Assembly (NCBI GenBank): GCA_013399855.1
Contig: VXAY01002882.1
Coordinates: 259,654-323,653, forward strand
Origin: Oxyruncus cristatus
Lineage: Eukaryota > Chordata > Aves > Passeriformes > Cotingidae
Direction of reading: 5' to 3'
DNA length: 64,000 nucleotides
Shown here piece after piece: positions 52,637 through 63,415 of the stretch. The stretch's first letter is position 1. Each line of letters opens with the position of its first letter. A model generated the notes under the pieces. It was not told the origin of the DNA, ran no database searches, and was given only the letters and a program-made list of their open reading frames with translations. The position numbers and the translations under genes were made by a program.

Positions 52637-52795
52637 GTAGATATGCATAATGTTGAACTATGTTAGCTATACCAGGTAGGAAAGCTGGTACACGAAAAAC
52701 ATCAAGCTCAATGTTCATACCAATCCACCTCATCATATATGTAAAACCAAAAAAGCTACACAGAGTCCAGGATGATGACAAGTTTGGAAGAGTTT
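52637..52795 (-). other. Candidate internal coding exon, protein not recognised
   Basis: On the minus strand a strong acceptor (TTTAGTCTCTTCTTTTATAG) ends at 52796 and a consensus donor (CTAC|GTAAGT) begins at 52636, defining a 159-base segment. Only one of its three frames is open, starting and ending in phase 1. It encodes about 52 residues including SSSWTLCSFFGFTYMMRW, IGMNIELDVFRVPAFLPG and IANIVQHYAYL. The first part is hydrophobic and aromatic, as in a membrane segment. The two splice sites are the best-matched pair I found on either strand. I cannot place the peptide in a family, and no certain neighbouring exon was found. It may be a real exon of an unrecognised gene, a non-coding RNA exon, or chance. 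Confidence 0.3.
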
Positions 52796-52920
52796 CTATA
52801 AAAGAAGAGACTAAATTAATTTAATTTTTTTCAGTTGACCATTCTAACTTGTTATTCTGATTAAAGCAAGTTAGTCTTATAGTTCAAGAGAACTATTTAG
52901 CAAAGCTCAAAAAGATAGGA

Positions 52921-52940
52921 AAATCAAATCAAATCAAATA
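52921..52940 (+). repeat. (CAAAT)n microsatellite
   Basis: Four perfect AAATC/CAAAT units. It lies just before the ancient CR1 copy. Confidence 0.85.
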
Positions 52941-52954
52941 CTATAAAAACAAAA

Positions 52955-53425
52955 TATTAAGAGAATATGATAGAAGAGTACAAAATGAGAACTGCCATAA
53001 AGAAAGGTTTGTAGAGAATGATTTTTTCATGACTTCTCACAATACTAAGATAAGGAGGCACTCAAAGAAATGATCCAGTTTAAAGGAAAGAAAATGCTTT
53101 TTCCACAAAGCTTCTTGATTGGAGTGTGGAATTCATTACCATAGGAAGCTGTGGAGGCCACAGCATAAAAGAAATTTTTAAAAAATGGGGTAATTTTGTG
53201 GAGGATAAACCCACTGGTGGCTATTAGACACAATGATCCAGATGCAAACTTTAACACAGGAAATTCTTAAACTATCAGTTACTGGAGGTGAGTACAATCA
53301 CTTCCTACAACCCTGTTCCTCATCCTTCTCTTTAAGCACTTTTTGCAGGCCACTGCTTGCAACAGGACGCTGGGGTGGCTGGACATTCAATTGATTCATA
53401 CAGAAGTTCTTCTGGTCTTAAGTTA
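52955..53425 (+). mobile_element. Ancient CR1-type LINE, 3' end
   Basis: The order of motifs follows the 3' end of old amniote CR1 elements: AATATGATAGAAGAGTACAA, TCTCACAATACTAAGATAAG then GAGGCACTCAAAGAAATGAT, GGAGTGTGGAATTCATTACC, GAAGCTGTGGAGGCCA, GGAGGATAAACCCACTGGTG then GCTATTAGACA, and near the end GGCCACTGCTTGCAACAGGA with a GTTCTTCTGGTCTTA tail. Divergence is high and no frame survives. It is probably of the same general age class as the minus-strand copy at 36295. Confidence 0.72.
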
Positions 53426-56400
53426 AATTGCATTTACCACAATGTAAGAAAACCCTTGTGAGATGTCACCCACTATGAAATCAGATTTTCTGATTTGTAT
53501 AGCTACCCAAAGCAAGAGAGGCAATTTTCTGAGGATGGCATAAGAAAACTCATAGTAGCTGCAAATTACATGTTTGTGAGAGAGATGCTACACCAAGGAA
53601 ACCCTGAGTTTTGCATAACAGAAACCTCCTTTTGCAGCGAGCAGGACCAGAGTGAAGAACTACATCTGGGTTGAACTTGAACAATTATGGATCATACCTG
53701 CCCAAGCTTACCGTAAAAGTCCCACAGGAGGAGCATTGGAAGTACTATATATAAATATCCCTAGTTTTTAATTATATGAGTCTGAACTACGTATAGTCTT
53801 CATCAATAACAAAAATACTAATCTACATACCAAAAATATCATCAAGCCAATATATTCAAGAATTCTAACTGGGGTAGGTATGAGCAAGTGCAAGTGCTAT
53901 CCTAGCACTGTCAACGACAGCACGAAAAGCTGCGCATTCTGGTCACCTCTTCATCAAAAATTTTAAAGCAACACATCTGTCTCATGCTATCTTAAACATG
54001 CAGCCTGCATGCATGCTGCAACAAGGTTGTGATCTAAATCGTCAAATTGAGAGGTAGTTTTTTTTTCAATATTCATGGTTACAGCAAAAAAACATGTCTT
54101 GTGACTCATGAGGGATAACCCCAGGAATGTAATGTTGCTCAACAAAACAAACCACTGACAATCCTGACTACTGTGAGCAATGAGACATACTCTAGTCTGC
54201 TGAGAGTTTGCAAAAGGAAAACATTAATAACAAGAGATAAATTTCACACTAAAACAAAAGCTTTAATTTTGTTTAGATTTTTAGATCCACTCACATTTTA
54301 CTCAGTAATCCATGGAGCAGAATGCCTCTGGGGTAGTACAGCAACATTCTGTGATGTGCAGTGTTGTCAGGAGGGAGAAAGAAAAGGACACAAAACTTCA
54401 GAAAGTGAGTCCCACTGAGCATCCTAATGAATAAAAACCTTTTTGTGTTTGTTGGGACTCAATAGCAGAGACTGATGGCTGCACAGGGCTGCCAGGAGCA
54501 AAAGTCTTCAGAAAAAGGTGCAGAACTGGCCTACACCTACTTAGCTACACATTCAGGGCACCAGCATCCAGGTACCATACCCGTGTAGGCAAAAAAAAAA
54601 AATCATCAATCACTCATACAGCTGTTCATGTGAAACAGTATAGTAAACTACATCAGACTTTAACATACTGTATTTAAAATCTGCATGTCAGTTTTCACAT
54701 GTTCCTACACACACCTAAGTTGCCTATTTCAATAAATAATCCTCATTATTATTCTCATCCATAAAATTGTATTTTAAAACTACACTTTTGTATGGAGAAG
54801 CTTGATAACATCTGCTTAAGTAGCATATCCTTTAAACGAAAAATCCCATGGTTGTGTATTTGGTCACTACATTCATCTGCTATTAAAAGTGCACTTAAAA
54901 AGAAAAAAAAAGCACACACCCAAGTGATCAAAAGAAAGGTAATTGCTGAGACTGACTTACGATAAGAACCAACACAGTCAGCACTTTGAAAGCAAGGCTC
55001 AGAAGAACCGGCACGAACAGAGAGGCTTTCTGAAGTCCTCTGATATTTACATTAGAAGGTGTTTGTGCCAAGCCCAGCAGATTTTTTGACTGAAGGCAGC
55101 CAGCCTCGCACAGAGAGTGGGGTAGGAGGGGCAAGCGGAGGGCTACGGGCAGTGGAGCTGCAGGGTGAGAATTCCTCTTCCCCCAGCTCAAAGTGCAGGA
55201 GGAAAAATGCTGAGAAAGGCAGGCAGCTATGCCCAGGTCAGCAGAGACTGACAGTCCCTCACCGGCCATAGCCCCCACCATCTCCTGGCTTTTCAGTAAC
55301 ATTTACACATTTGCAGTTTTGAACTACGGAGCTTTATTTTCTTGTCTGACTTGGTGACTTCAAGGGGAAACACATCAGAAGATAAAATTTGCTTACAGCA
55401 ACAAACTATAAAGGGGACAGTCAGTCCTTATGTATTACTACTAAGCATGCCTTGGCTAACAACACTGACAGCTTTTCTTTTCCAGAAACCTGCAGCAGGT
55501 TCCAGGTGCCTGAGCTGGCCATGTGGTCACCCACAGCAGGAACTGGGGACTCCAGGTGCTACCCAGCCCAAACACCCCTTTGTCACTGCTCTTTCCTTAG
55601 CCACGGGCAGACCTTCCTGCCTGACTGCCCTCCTCCTTGGTGCTCGCTGTTAATACCCATATGTACTGGTTTCACACACAGGAGGCAAACCTGAGCTGAT
55701 ATCAGCAAGTTATTGGTTCCTCCCAGCACTTTTGCGTTTCTTATAGTGTGGCAAAAGAAGGTGCTCTACAAATTAATTAATCACACCTGCTTCCAACACA
55801 TTTGTGATTTTGGGAATCCAGGTATTGCTTACATGTAGCAACAGTACCTCGCATGACCACATAGCAAGAAGGTGAGGCTGGGGAAGTGGCAGCTTGGCCC
55901 ACCTGGCAGCCTTCGCAATGGCACCCAGAGATCACAGTAATGAGCAGGTTTTCTCCCAGAACATCAGCCCCATGCCCAGGCACTGCAGCTCCAGCACTTC
56001 CTTCCCTGGCAGATCCGTGCTCTGGATGAACCGATCCTCCATCCCACAGCACTATGTTTGCTTACAGCCCAAGCCATCAGCCACAGGTGTTAGGTGTCCC
56101 TGCAGGACTCAGGACTTTCCCTGGGCAAGCCACAGACTCCCACTCCACTCACGTCCTTGCAGCAGCACTGGCACGCGATTCTGGCTCTGCCCGGCGTGGC
56201 TGCTCCGGCACAGGTTGTGGTTGGGCCCTGCCTACTCTTCCTGTGGAAAGGGCCATTCCTGGTGAGGGAGGCTAGACTGTCAGAGCATCGCCTCTGTGCC
56301 CACTCTGGGAGTGAGAAACACAGCTCAGGGGCCTCCAAACGCTGTGGGCAAACAGCAACAGGCAGTAGGCGGGCCAGGCAGCCAGAGACATTCCCGAGCA

Positions 56401-58940
56401 CAGCTGTCTGCAGGGGGCGATGCACAGCTGCTCATACAAGCTTTAGCTCCCAGGTAGATGAGGAAAGGGACAGGCGCCATTAGGAAACTGTGACGATCTC
56501 CCTCAGGGAACAGACGAGGAAGGGGTTGTCCTCTGTTAAGCAAGGAGGCAGTAGAGGCACTGGGCATCTGACAGCACCACAGTCCACGGTCAGCTTCAAT
56601 GAGCCACTTTAGACCAAGGCTCTAGGTATACCTAACTTATGTCAAAATTCATGGAATAGCTTACTACTAAGGAATACAAAAGCAACTCTGATTCCCTCTC
56701 TTACACACACTCACACTGGCCAGCAAGTTTTGTGCTTCTATTCTTAAATGGAAATGCGTATTCTTTCAGCCTCTATATTCATTTTTTCGGAAGAAAAAAA
56801 AAAATCAAGAACTAAGGAATCCTGCATACATCATATGCTCACTTGTCACAGTTTTGCTCCCATTCCCTGGTACCACAAATAGCTACAATGCAAGGCATAT
56901 CCCCATCTTGAAGAATGGAGCTCTGATCTGCAGGCTTCTGCTTTGGAAGGGTCAGCAGCTGCAGATGCAGTTGCCACTCTAGAGGTTCCTTTAGTCTATG
57001 TTTAAATTTTTCATTATCCATGAAAGAACACAGGTTTTTCCATGTTTTCATAGAAATGTGTTTTCAGAACATATGACAACTTGGGATGCTAGCTGTTAGG
57101 GGATAACCACTGCACACAGAGGGAACAACCAGGCACAAACTAGCCCAAAGTCAGACTGACCCATATATGTGGCACCAGTAACTGGACCATGTAACATAGC
57201 AATATTCAGCATAAGCCTGTGCCAGAGTTTAACCATGCTTCATTTTCCATTATAGAAACCCCACAAGCATTTTGGGGATGCAGGACCTACAAAACCCTGA
57301 GTATGTAGAAGGGAGGTCTGCATATATATATGGAGACATCTGCATATATACACACAGCTCTTTCAGCTCATGAAATGGTCCCTTTCTGTGCTAAGAGCTG
57401 CCTCAAATAACTTTGGTTGGTGGAGAAGGATGAAGGGGGAATGGTTAGAATTAGAGAAAGGCATTTACATACACACACAGGCATCCCACAATCCCTCAAA
57501 TTCTTAGAGTGGCCTGCTGAAATGGGAGCACCCAGTTACCAGTACCCATTGCATGATAACTCAATAGCAACAGCTTTTAAATACTGCTGTCCTTGTTACA
57601 TCAGAAACTGCCTGATGCCCTAGTCGAAAGTGCAGAGAGCACTTTTGCTCATTCACAAGTACATCCCATGAGGGACACACTCCAGATAAGAATTGTTTAG
57701 CACTGCTGCCTGGTCCAACCCCAATACGTGCCAGTGCTGTTTCCTATCACCTCCAGCATGCAGGGAAACTTACATGATCCTCTTCAGGTCTGCCTTTGAC
57801 ATCCTGCTCTGTGCTTTACCACTGACCTGCCCAAACACACCCATCAGACAGTAGCTGGGAGCTTGCCTCAGATCTAGGCCAGAGGAGTAGAACTCCAGAA
57901 TACTTTTTTACAAACATTTCTCATAGTCAGGATGGAAAAAGCCAGTCTGACCCATTCTCCACCAAAGCAATAGCAGCTAAAGTCAATGGATTATTCTTAA
58001 GCACGTTGTTAAGCAAATGCCACAGAGATGATGGTCTTGTGATGGTCTATCAGTTGTCTGGCTCTTACTCTATGTAAAAGCTCACTGTTGATTGCCTTTG
58101 TTTGTGCTGCTCATGGATGGCCACCTGTACTTACATCTTGCAAGTCTAATGCAGTCTAATATATTTTTCGAAATTATAAATGTAAGAAATATATAATTTC
58201 TACTACTTATATTATTATGATATGTCATATATTTCTGTTTAATAATTATAATGGTAAAATATATGTTAAAATAGAAAATAGAAAAAATAAAATATAGAAA
58301 TTTTATCTCCAAAGTAGTCAGACAGTAAATGTGCTTCTTATAAAGAAATCAAGCATAAAGTAGCAATAACAGAAGATAATAAAATAGTCAATCAGGAACA
58401 TGTTGACAGAGAAAGACAGTCTGTTCTAGAAACTTATTTAAAGAAAAGAAATAATTGTGACATTTCTAATAGACTAAGAAATTGCCATATGTTATTGTTG
58501 CAATCATGTGCATCTGAAACAAAACCTCCAATCTAAAACAAGTTTATGTATTGAAAACTGGGTGAACAGGCTGTTGCAAAAAGAAGAATTTTCCTTATTT
58601 TCTATATGTAGCTCTACATTGGTTTTGGTATTTTAGCCCAGTTCCCAGAGGGAAAGGAAAACAGATTGCATTCATCCACATAGTGATGTCTTCCAGTTTG
58701 AGTAAAACACGTTCTGATGTCATACTATGAAAATGAAAGCTTTACTCATGGAAGGCACTCAGCAGGAATGCTTTTTCAGATTGCCTGGTGCTTCCACGTC
58801 AATGCTAGAATATACATCATCTCTCAGGTGCAGACAGGTGTCGGCACACAGTAAATTTCCCTGGGGATCCAAAAAGAAGTGCCAGAATAAAATCTATATA
58901 AAAAAATAAAATGTTGAAATATATATATACCTCTTTTTGT
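53426..58940. other. Unique sequence with a GC-richer patch
   Basis: From about 55440 to 56580 the DNA is GC-richer, with frames open on both strands to about 130 codons, but CpG is still scarce, so it is not a typical CpG island. A minus-strand frame with ATG at 55302 (124 codons, to 54928) contains an internal segment ending in a GTAAGT donor at 54959; its product (KASLFVPVLLSLAFKVLTVL) is hydrophobic and unrecognised. An AT-rich stretch lies at 58150-58320. Confidence 0.5.
56405..56420 (+). promoter_or_regulatory. CTCF-like motif
   Basis: TGTCTGCAGGGGGCGATG on the plus strand agrees with about 12 of 15 CTCF core positions, including the central GCAGGGGGCG. It lies in the GC-richer patch. 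It faces the opposite way to the motifs at 15.2 and 24.8 kb. It is a motif match only. Confidence 0.35.
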
Positions 58941-58985
58941 CCATGCCTCAGTTTACTATTCTACAGGCGGAAAAGATAACACTAG
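58941..58985 (+). repeat. MIR-type SINE relic (possible)
   Basis: CCATGCCTCAGTTTACTATT then CTACAGGCGGAAAAGATAAC parallels the MIR core (GTGCCTCAGTTTCCTCATCT, GTAAAATGGGGATAATAA). The match is short and diverged. Confidence 0.35.
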
Positions 58986-60560
58986 AGCAAATCAGGGCTG
59001 GGGTGTGGGGGAAAACAAGTTAAAAATAAAAGGAAGGAGAAACAAAGCCAGACCACCACCATCTATTTACAACAATATGTGCAGCGACAGGTCCGACTGC
59101 AACACGTGTAGGAAAGGCTGCTGGAGAAATCATGTCATGTGTAGGAATAGATGTCAAGTTTTCTTAGCCAGGGATTAGAAAAATATGTTTGTTTCCAAAT
59201 AAGCTTATCCTGCACACTGCCAGGAAATGAAAACTGTCACAAAGCCTTGTTTCTTTTTGCCATGAAGTAATGAAAACAGTAGTGCTACTGGAAATACTAA
59301 CCATCGTGACTGATTTCCACGTTATCTGCTGGAACTTTTTACTGGTGCTTACCAGCTCTACCTGACTGACTACAAGCTTGAGTAAGAGCTATCACTAAGA
59401 ATAACCCTAATCACTGCTCAAATACTTTCCCCTTCAGACAAACCAATACTAAACTGGTTACTGTAGGTATGATTCTATTTCAAATTTCCAGAAAGGTTCT
59501 CTGTTTTTATTAGAGGCATTTTATTAGAAACTTACTTGGTTGCATGATAAAGCAGAAAATCTGTGCAATCACATGTAGAAATGACATGCTGAACACACTA
59601 AGTCTTATTTGTAAAGCTTGGAAAAACTTCTTGGATCGTTCTCTGTTTTACCAAAAGTTGGGAGGTGTATAAGTCAATTTGTTTGGCTTTGTATTGACAG
59701 TGAAGTCTAGAGGCTGAAGAGAGAGAAGAAGGGATGGAAGGATATATCTGGAGAAGACTAGACTGACCAATGTGCAGTGCAAACTAAAAAAAAAACTGCA
59801 AAAGAAACTGTTTTGAAAAAAAAAGGAAAAATAATCAAAGCTAAAAAGTAACTGCTCAGCAGAAGAGACCTAAGCAATCAGTGTTTCTTTTTGCTTGTAG
59901 ACAGCCTCTGTCACTGACCTGTGGGAGCACAAACAAAGCAGATTAAAAGCCAAACAGCATGGAACACTAATTGTGGCTGAAGCTAAAAAATATGTTGGTC
60001 AGATAAATGACAAGTAGTTGCTCATGTTTTGATAGCACAACACATTACTCTGAAGCTGTGGGCTGTCTGATTGCTCTAGAACGGAGGATGAGGAGCATGA
60101 GAGATTGCCTGTGCCCCTTGAACAGGAAGGTTTCATTTGCTCACAGTTTCCTCTCCCACAATCCAAACAGAGACATGGGATTTTCCCTCTCTGTGGCCAA
60201 GAATAACACCACTGATTACAGGACTAAGGCAAGCCCAGGGCTGAGGCACATCCCCACCAGCACTCAGATGCCTCACAGATCAGAAATGCAGAAATTAAGC
60301 CAGGCATGTGTTTTGTTGAACTGAAGCCTGAATTGACAGCCCAGGAATGGTGGTACAAGAAATATTTCTCACATCCAAATGTTCCAGCCATGGCTAGAAA
60401 TGACCTAAGAAAAGCTGGTGTAACAGAAGTACAAAGGGTTTTTTTGTCATCATCTCCAGGCTCTCTACCTCAAACACTCCTGAAAAATTTGCCCTTCCAT
60501 TTATCTGAAGTTGAATGTAATATTTATATAACATCTGGTATTTTGTTGAGCAAAACCTCA
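58986..60560. other. Unique sequence, no gene recognised
   Basis: Two plus-strand frames of about 105 codons overlap at 60007-60629; the second runs into the CR1 element. Neither shows a recognisable domain. A minus-strand GTAAGT donor at about 59530 has a 57-base exon-like segment that is too short to judge. Confidence 0.55.
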
Positions 60561-60732
60561 CCCAAGGAAGTGGTCACAGTACCAAGCCTAAGTTCAAGAA
60601 GCATTTGGACAATGCTCTCCGGCACATGATGTGACTCTTCAGGATGTCCTGTGCAGGGCCAGGAGTTGGACTCGATGATCTCTGTGGGTTCCTTCCAACT
60701 CAGGATATTCTATGATTGCATGATTCAATGAT
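60561..60732 (+). mobile_element. CR1 LINE, short 3' end
   Basis: TTCAAGAAGCATTTGGACAA, GGGCCAGGAGTTGGACTCGA then TGATCTCTGTGGG, TTCCTTCCAACTCAGGATAT and the tail CTATGATTGCATGATT are in CR1 order. The copy is 5'-truncated, covering about 170 bases of the 3' end. The last bases (ATTCAATGAT) are a decayed octamer repeat. Confidence 0.92.
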
Positions 60733-61236
60733 AACCAATACTGACATTTTTCATGTTTTGCTTAGGTTTGTTTTATTGTGTCTGTTTTATTTTTTTGTCA
60801 AAAATACCATTTCCCATTTTGTCTTTCATTCTGCATTTGAACATCACAAGCAATAACCAACAGCAAGTCTCAGTAACTCTGCGTTTTAGTCTGGGGCTCC
60901 ACGGTTCCTGGTTGTCTTTAGGCTGTACTCTGATAGTGATAATAGTAATTTTTTTCCATGCTTAGTAACACTAGGTACTACAGGTAAAGAAGTAGCCACC
61001 ATGGAGATATGTTATTATCTCAAACTTTTAATGAAAGCCTCTGAGACTTAAAACTGAGTACTTTAAATATCTTGCAGGGAAGCTATCAAGGTTTGACATA
61101 GCCTTTAATCTTAAGCCTTTTTTTTTTAATAAGCTTTACTTGTATTTTTAAATATTTAGGTGATTTGGGTGTTCTTAAAAGTAAAAAACATATAAAAGAA
61201 CAAATGTCAAGATTAGCAATATTAAAGTATACTTGT
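60733..61236. other. Unique AT-rich sequence
   Basis: T-rich stretches and no frame of note. Nothing recognised. Confidence 0.6.
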
Positions 61237-61390
61237 GACCTGGACACTGGGATGCAGTGTACCCTCAGCAAGTCTGGGGAGGGCAGCAGTGGGTACTGGC
61301 AGTGCCCCACGGTGGGAAGGCTGGCTGGGCCGCACTGACAGACTGAGGGAAGGGGTAATCCCCCTGCCCAGTGCTCCTGCAGCCCCAACC
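61237..61390 (+). repeat. CR1 internal remnant (possible)
   Basis: GACCTGGACACTGGGATGCA followed by GTGTACCCTCAGCAAGTCTG resembles the CR1 reverse-transcriptase segment just before the FADD-type motif. The following GC-rich bases align only loosely (CACGGTGGGAAGGCTG, CACTGACAGACTG). The start is reasonably supported; the extent is not. Confidence 0.4.
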
Positions 61391-62531
61391 AGAGTATGGG
61401 TTTTCCTGTAATCACACAGGTATTAATAGATCAAATCATGAGCTGTTTTGAAGAGGTAAAAAAACAATCCACACTGATCTTCCAAACAAGCAAGCTCACA
61501 TTTTGAGAGCTTTGCTTAAAAAATGATTCTCAGGCCACAACCTACTTGTGATCCTGTGAATCACTCTGACGCTTCTCTATGCCAAAAAGGTGGCTTTTGC
61601 TAGCTCTGGAGCATGGTTTATACAGTTCACCCCACCAGGATACAGCTTTCAACCAAAGTCACTTCACAGAGCAGCTGACAGGTTTATGCTCAAATGCTGC
61701 CTGCCTTTAACACCTTAATTATCTTATCAGAGGCAGCATCATACAGTTATCTAAAGGCACTTGTGGGAAAGAGACAGTCTGGGGAAAAGGGCATCCCTCC
61801 TTTCAGGTCTGACCTCAAAACTTTTTCCCAAGCTTGAACATTTTTTATGACACCAATTTCAAACCTTTGCAATAACTCTCTGTGGTAGCGGAGGCAGCAG
61901 AGCCAGACCTCACACCCTTCCCAGGGCAAGCCTTGCAAACCCTGGAAACCACCTGGCCATGTTCTCCCCAGCTCCAGCAGTTGCCAAAACAGCTCATCTA
62001 ATCTGCAACCATCAGCTGGCAAAGAGCTTTCAAAACTCCCTGGGTTGCATTTGTTGCTATGAAAACGTGGAGGCCAGTTCTGCTGTGTGTGTGCAGGATG
62101 TGAGCACTGCCATCGGCAAACACCCTGCAAGGGCACCAGGTGCATGGCTTGAAGTCAGCACAGCGGCTGTGCCTGGGGGTGAACCCTGCACCTCAGCCAG
62201 GCGTAGCCAGGGGGAAAGGCTGGAACTGGAAGTAATTGCTGCATGCCTCACCCAGGGGTTGCAGTCTCCCTGCCCTTTGTGTCTCTTGTTTGCATGCTTA
62301 TGAGGGAGTAGCATTTGTGGGGAAATGTCTGAACTAGAGGATAAAGTGGTCAGTCTCCAGTTTTACAAAAGAAAAACAGACTGCAGTGAGCTCCTTTGGG
62401 GAAGGTCATTCACAGAGAAATATGCTGTGCACAATCAAAGCAAAACAGGGCCAAGCAGCATATTGAGATTAAGTACAGCAGTACTCAAGAACTAGGATGA
62501 TAATGCTATTATATTAATATAGCTATTATAT
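61391..62531. other. Unique sequence, GC-richer in the middle
   Basis: From about 61890 to 62300 GC rises and frames of 85-132 codons open on both strands, which is typical of composition rather than coding. No domain, splice pair or repeat family was recognised. Confidence 0.5.
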
Positions 62532-62573
62532 TATCATATCAATATTGATATGATATTGTGGTGATGTCACCAC
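62532..62573. repeat. 24-bp perfect palindrome next to a 16-bp hairpin
   Basis: 62532-62555 reads identically on both strands (TATCATATCAAT and its reverse complement). Two bases later, GTGGTGA and TCACCAC (62558-62573) form a seven-base stem around a TG loop, with the CREB/ATF-like octamer TGATGTCA inside. To the left GCTATTATATTA is directly repeated (from about 62505 and 62522). Confidence 0.9.
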
Positions 62574-62749
62574 CTTGCATCACTAAATAGAGTACAAAAA
62601 TCCTTTTCTTAATTCATGCTAATCATTTGGTCTTTGAAAAATAAGTGTGTTGTGAATTTCCTGCAATTACTCTGCAGCAAATACAGCAATGAAATACCAT
62701 TTCTTAGAAAATAAAGAAGTTAGAATGGGTTACTATCGGGGGTTAAAGC

Positions 62750-63415
62750 TGTGAAACACCTTTGGGTTGGACCATGAAAGATCTATTCTGCATAAAAATA
62801 ACCGACTGGTGAAGACAAAATAGATCTGGTGCACAAAATGGTGGAACAGCTTTACTGAAAGGGAAGGCTAGCTTTTTATCTGGCAGGGCATGGAATGTTT
62901 GGAATTTGGGAGGATTCAAGGGAGATTCAAGGGAGATTCATGCAGGGATGTGTCTATAATTGGCTAAACTGTGATAAAACTTACCCTATTAGGGAGAGGG
63001 AAGATACAAGGTAAGGGACAGTTATAAATCTAAACTATACAGAGCCAATAAGCAAAAGGGTTACATTCAGCGAATAGAAAAACAGCTAACACTGATTTAA
63101 ACTACAGGATACATATTAAAGTAAGATTTTCTTCTAACAACATTGTTAATATACTGAATAAACATAATACTATTGTAATACGAAAAGTAGTCTCTGAGGT
63201 AAAGAGTTGTTATCCAGCAGTCAGCTGCATTTTCAAAGCTTTCTCTTTCTTCAGTTCTGCTTTTCTTCAGAGGTTTTTCTCCACCAAGAATAAACATCCT
63301 GTGGGCAACTTCCAACAGGTTACACCAAAGACGCAGGCCAAAATCATGCCCTCAGTTGCTCCTCAAAAGGGAAGTAATCTGGCAAGATCTTGTACTTCAA
63401 CAGGTGGAGAGCACA
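62750..63415 (-). mobile_element. LTR-like block of an endogenous retrovirus (probable)
   Basis: Read on the minus strand, the block has an LTR layout: a TATA-like GATAAAAAGC (plus 62871-62880), then AGTAAAGCTGTTCC as a possible poly(A) signal (plus 62842-62856), then about 100 U5-like bases ending GGTGTTTCACA. On the plus strand it begins TGTGAAAC and could end GAGAGCACA at 63415, giving TGTG/CACA ends with AAAGC and AAAGG flanks. An alternative end is CA at 63235 with a four-base AAGC flank on both sides. The U3 part contains two and a half perfect copies of GATTCAAGGGA (62913-62940). No retroviral coding sequence adjoins. The family and exact right end are undetermined. Confidence 0.45.

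Noticed and set aside
55440..56580. Possible CpG island
   Set aside because: GC is raised but CpG dinucleotides are far below expectation by rough count, so it does not meet the usual criteria.
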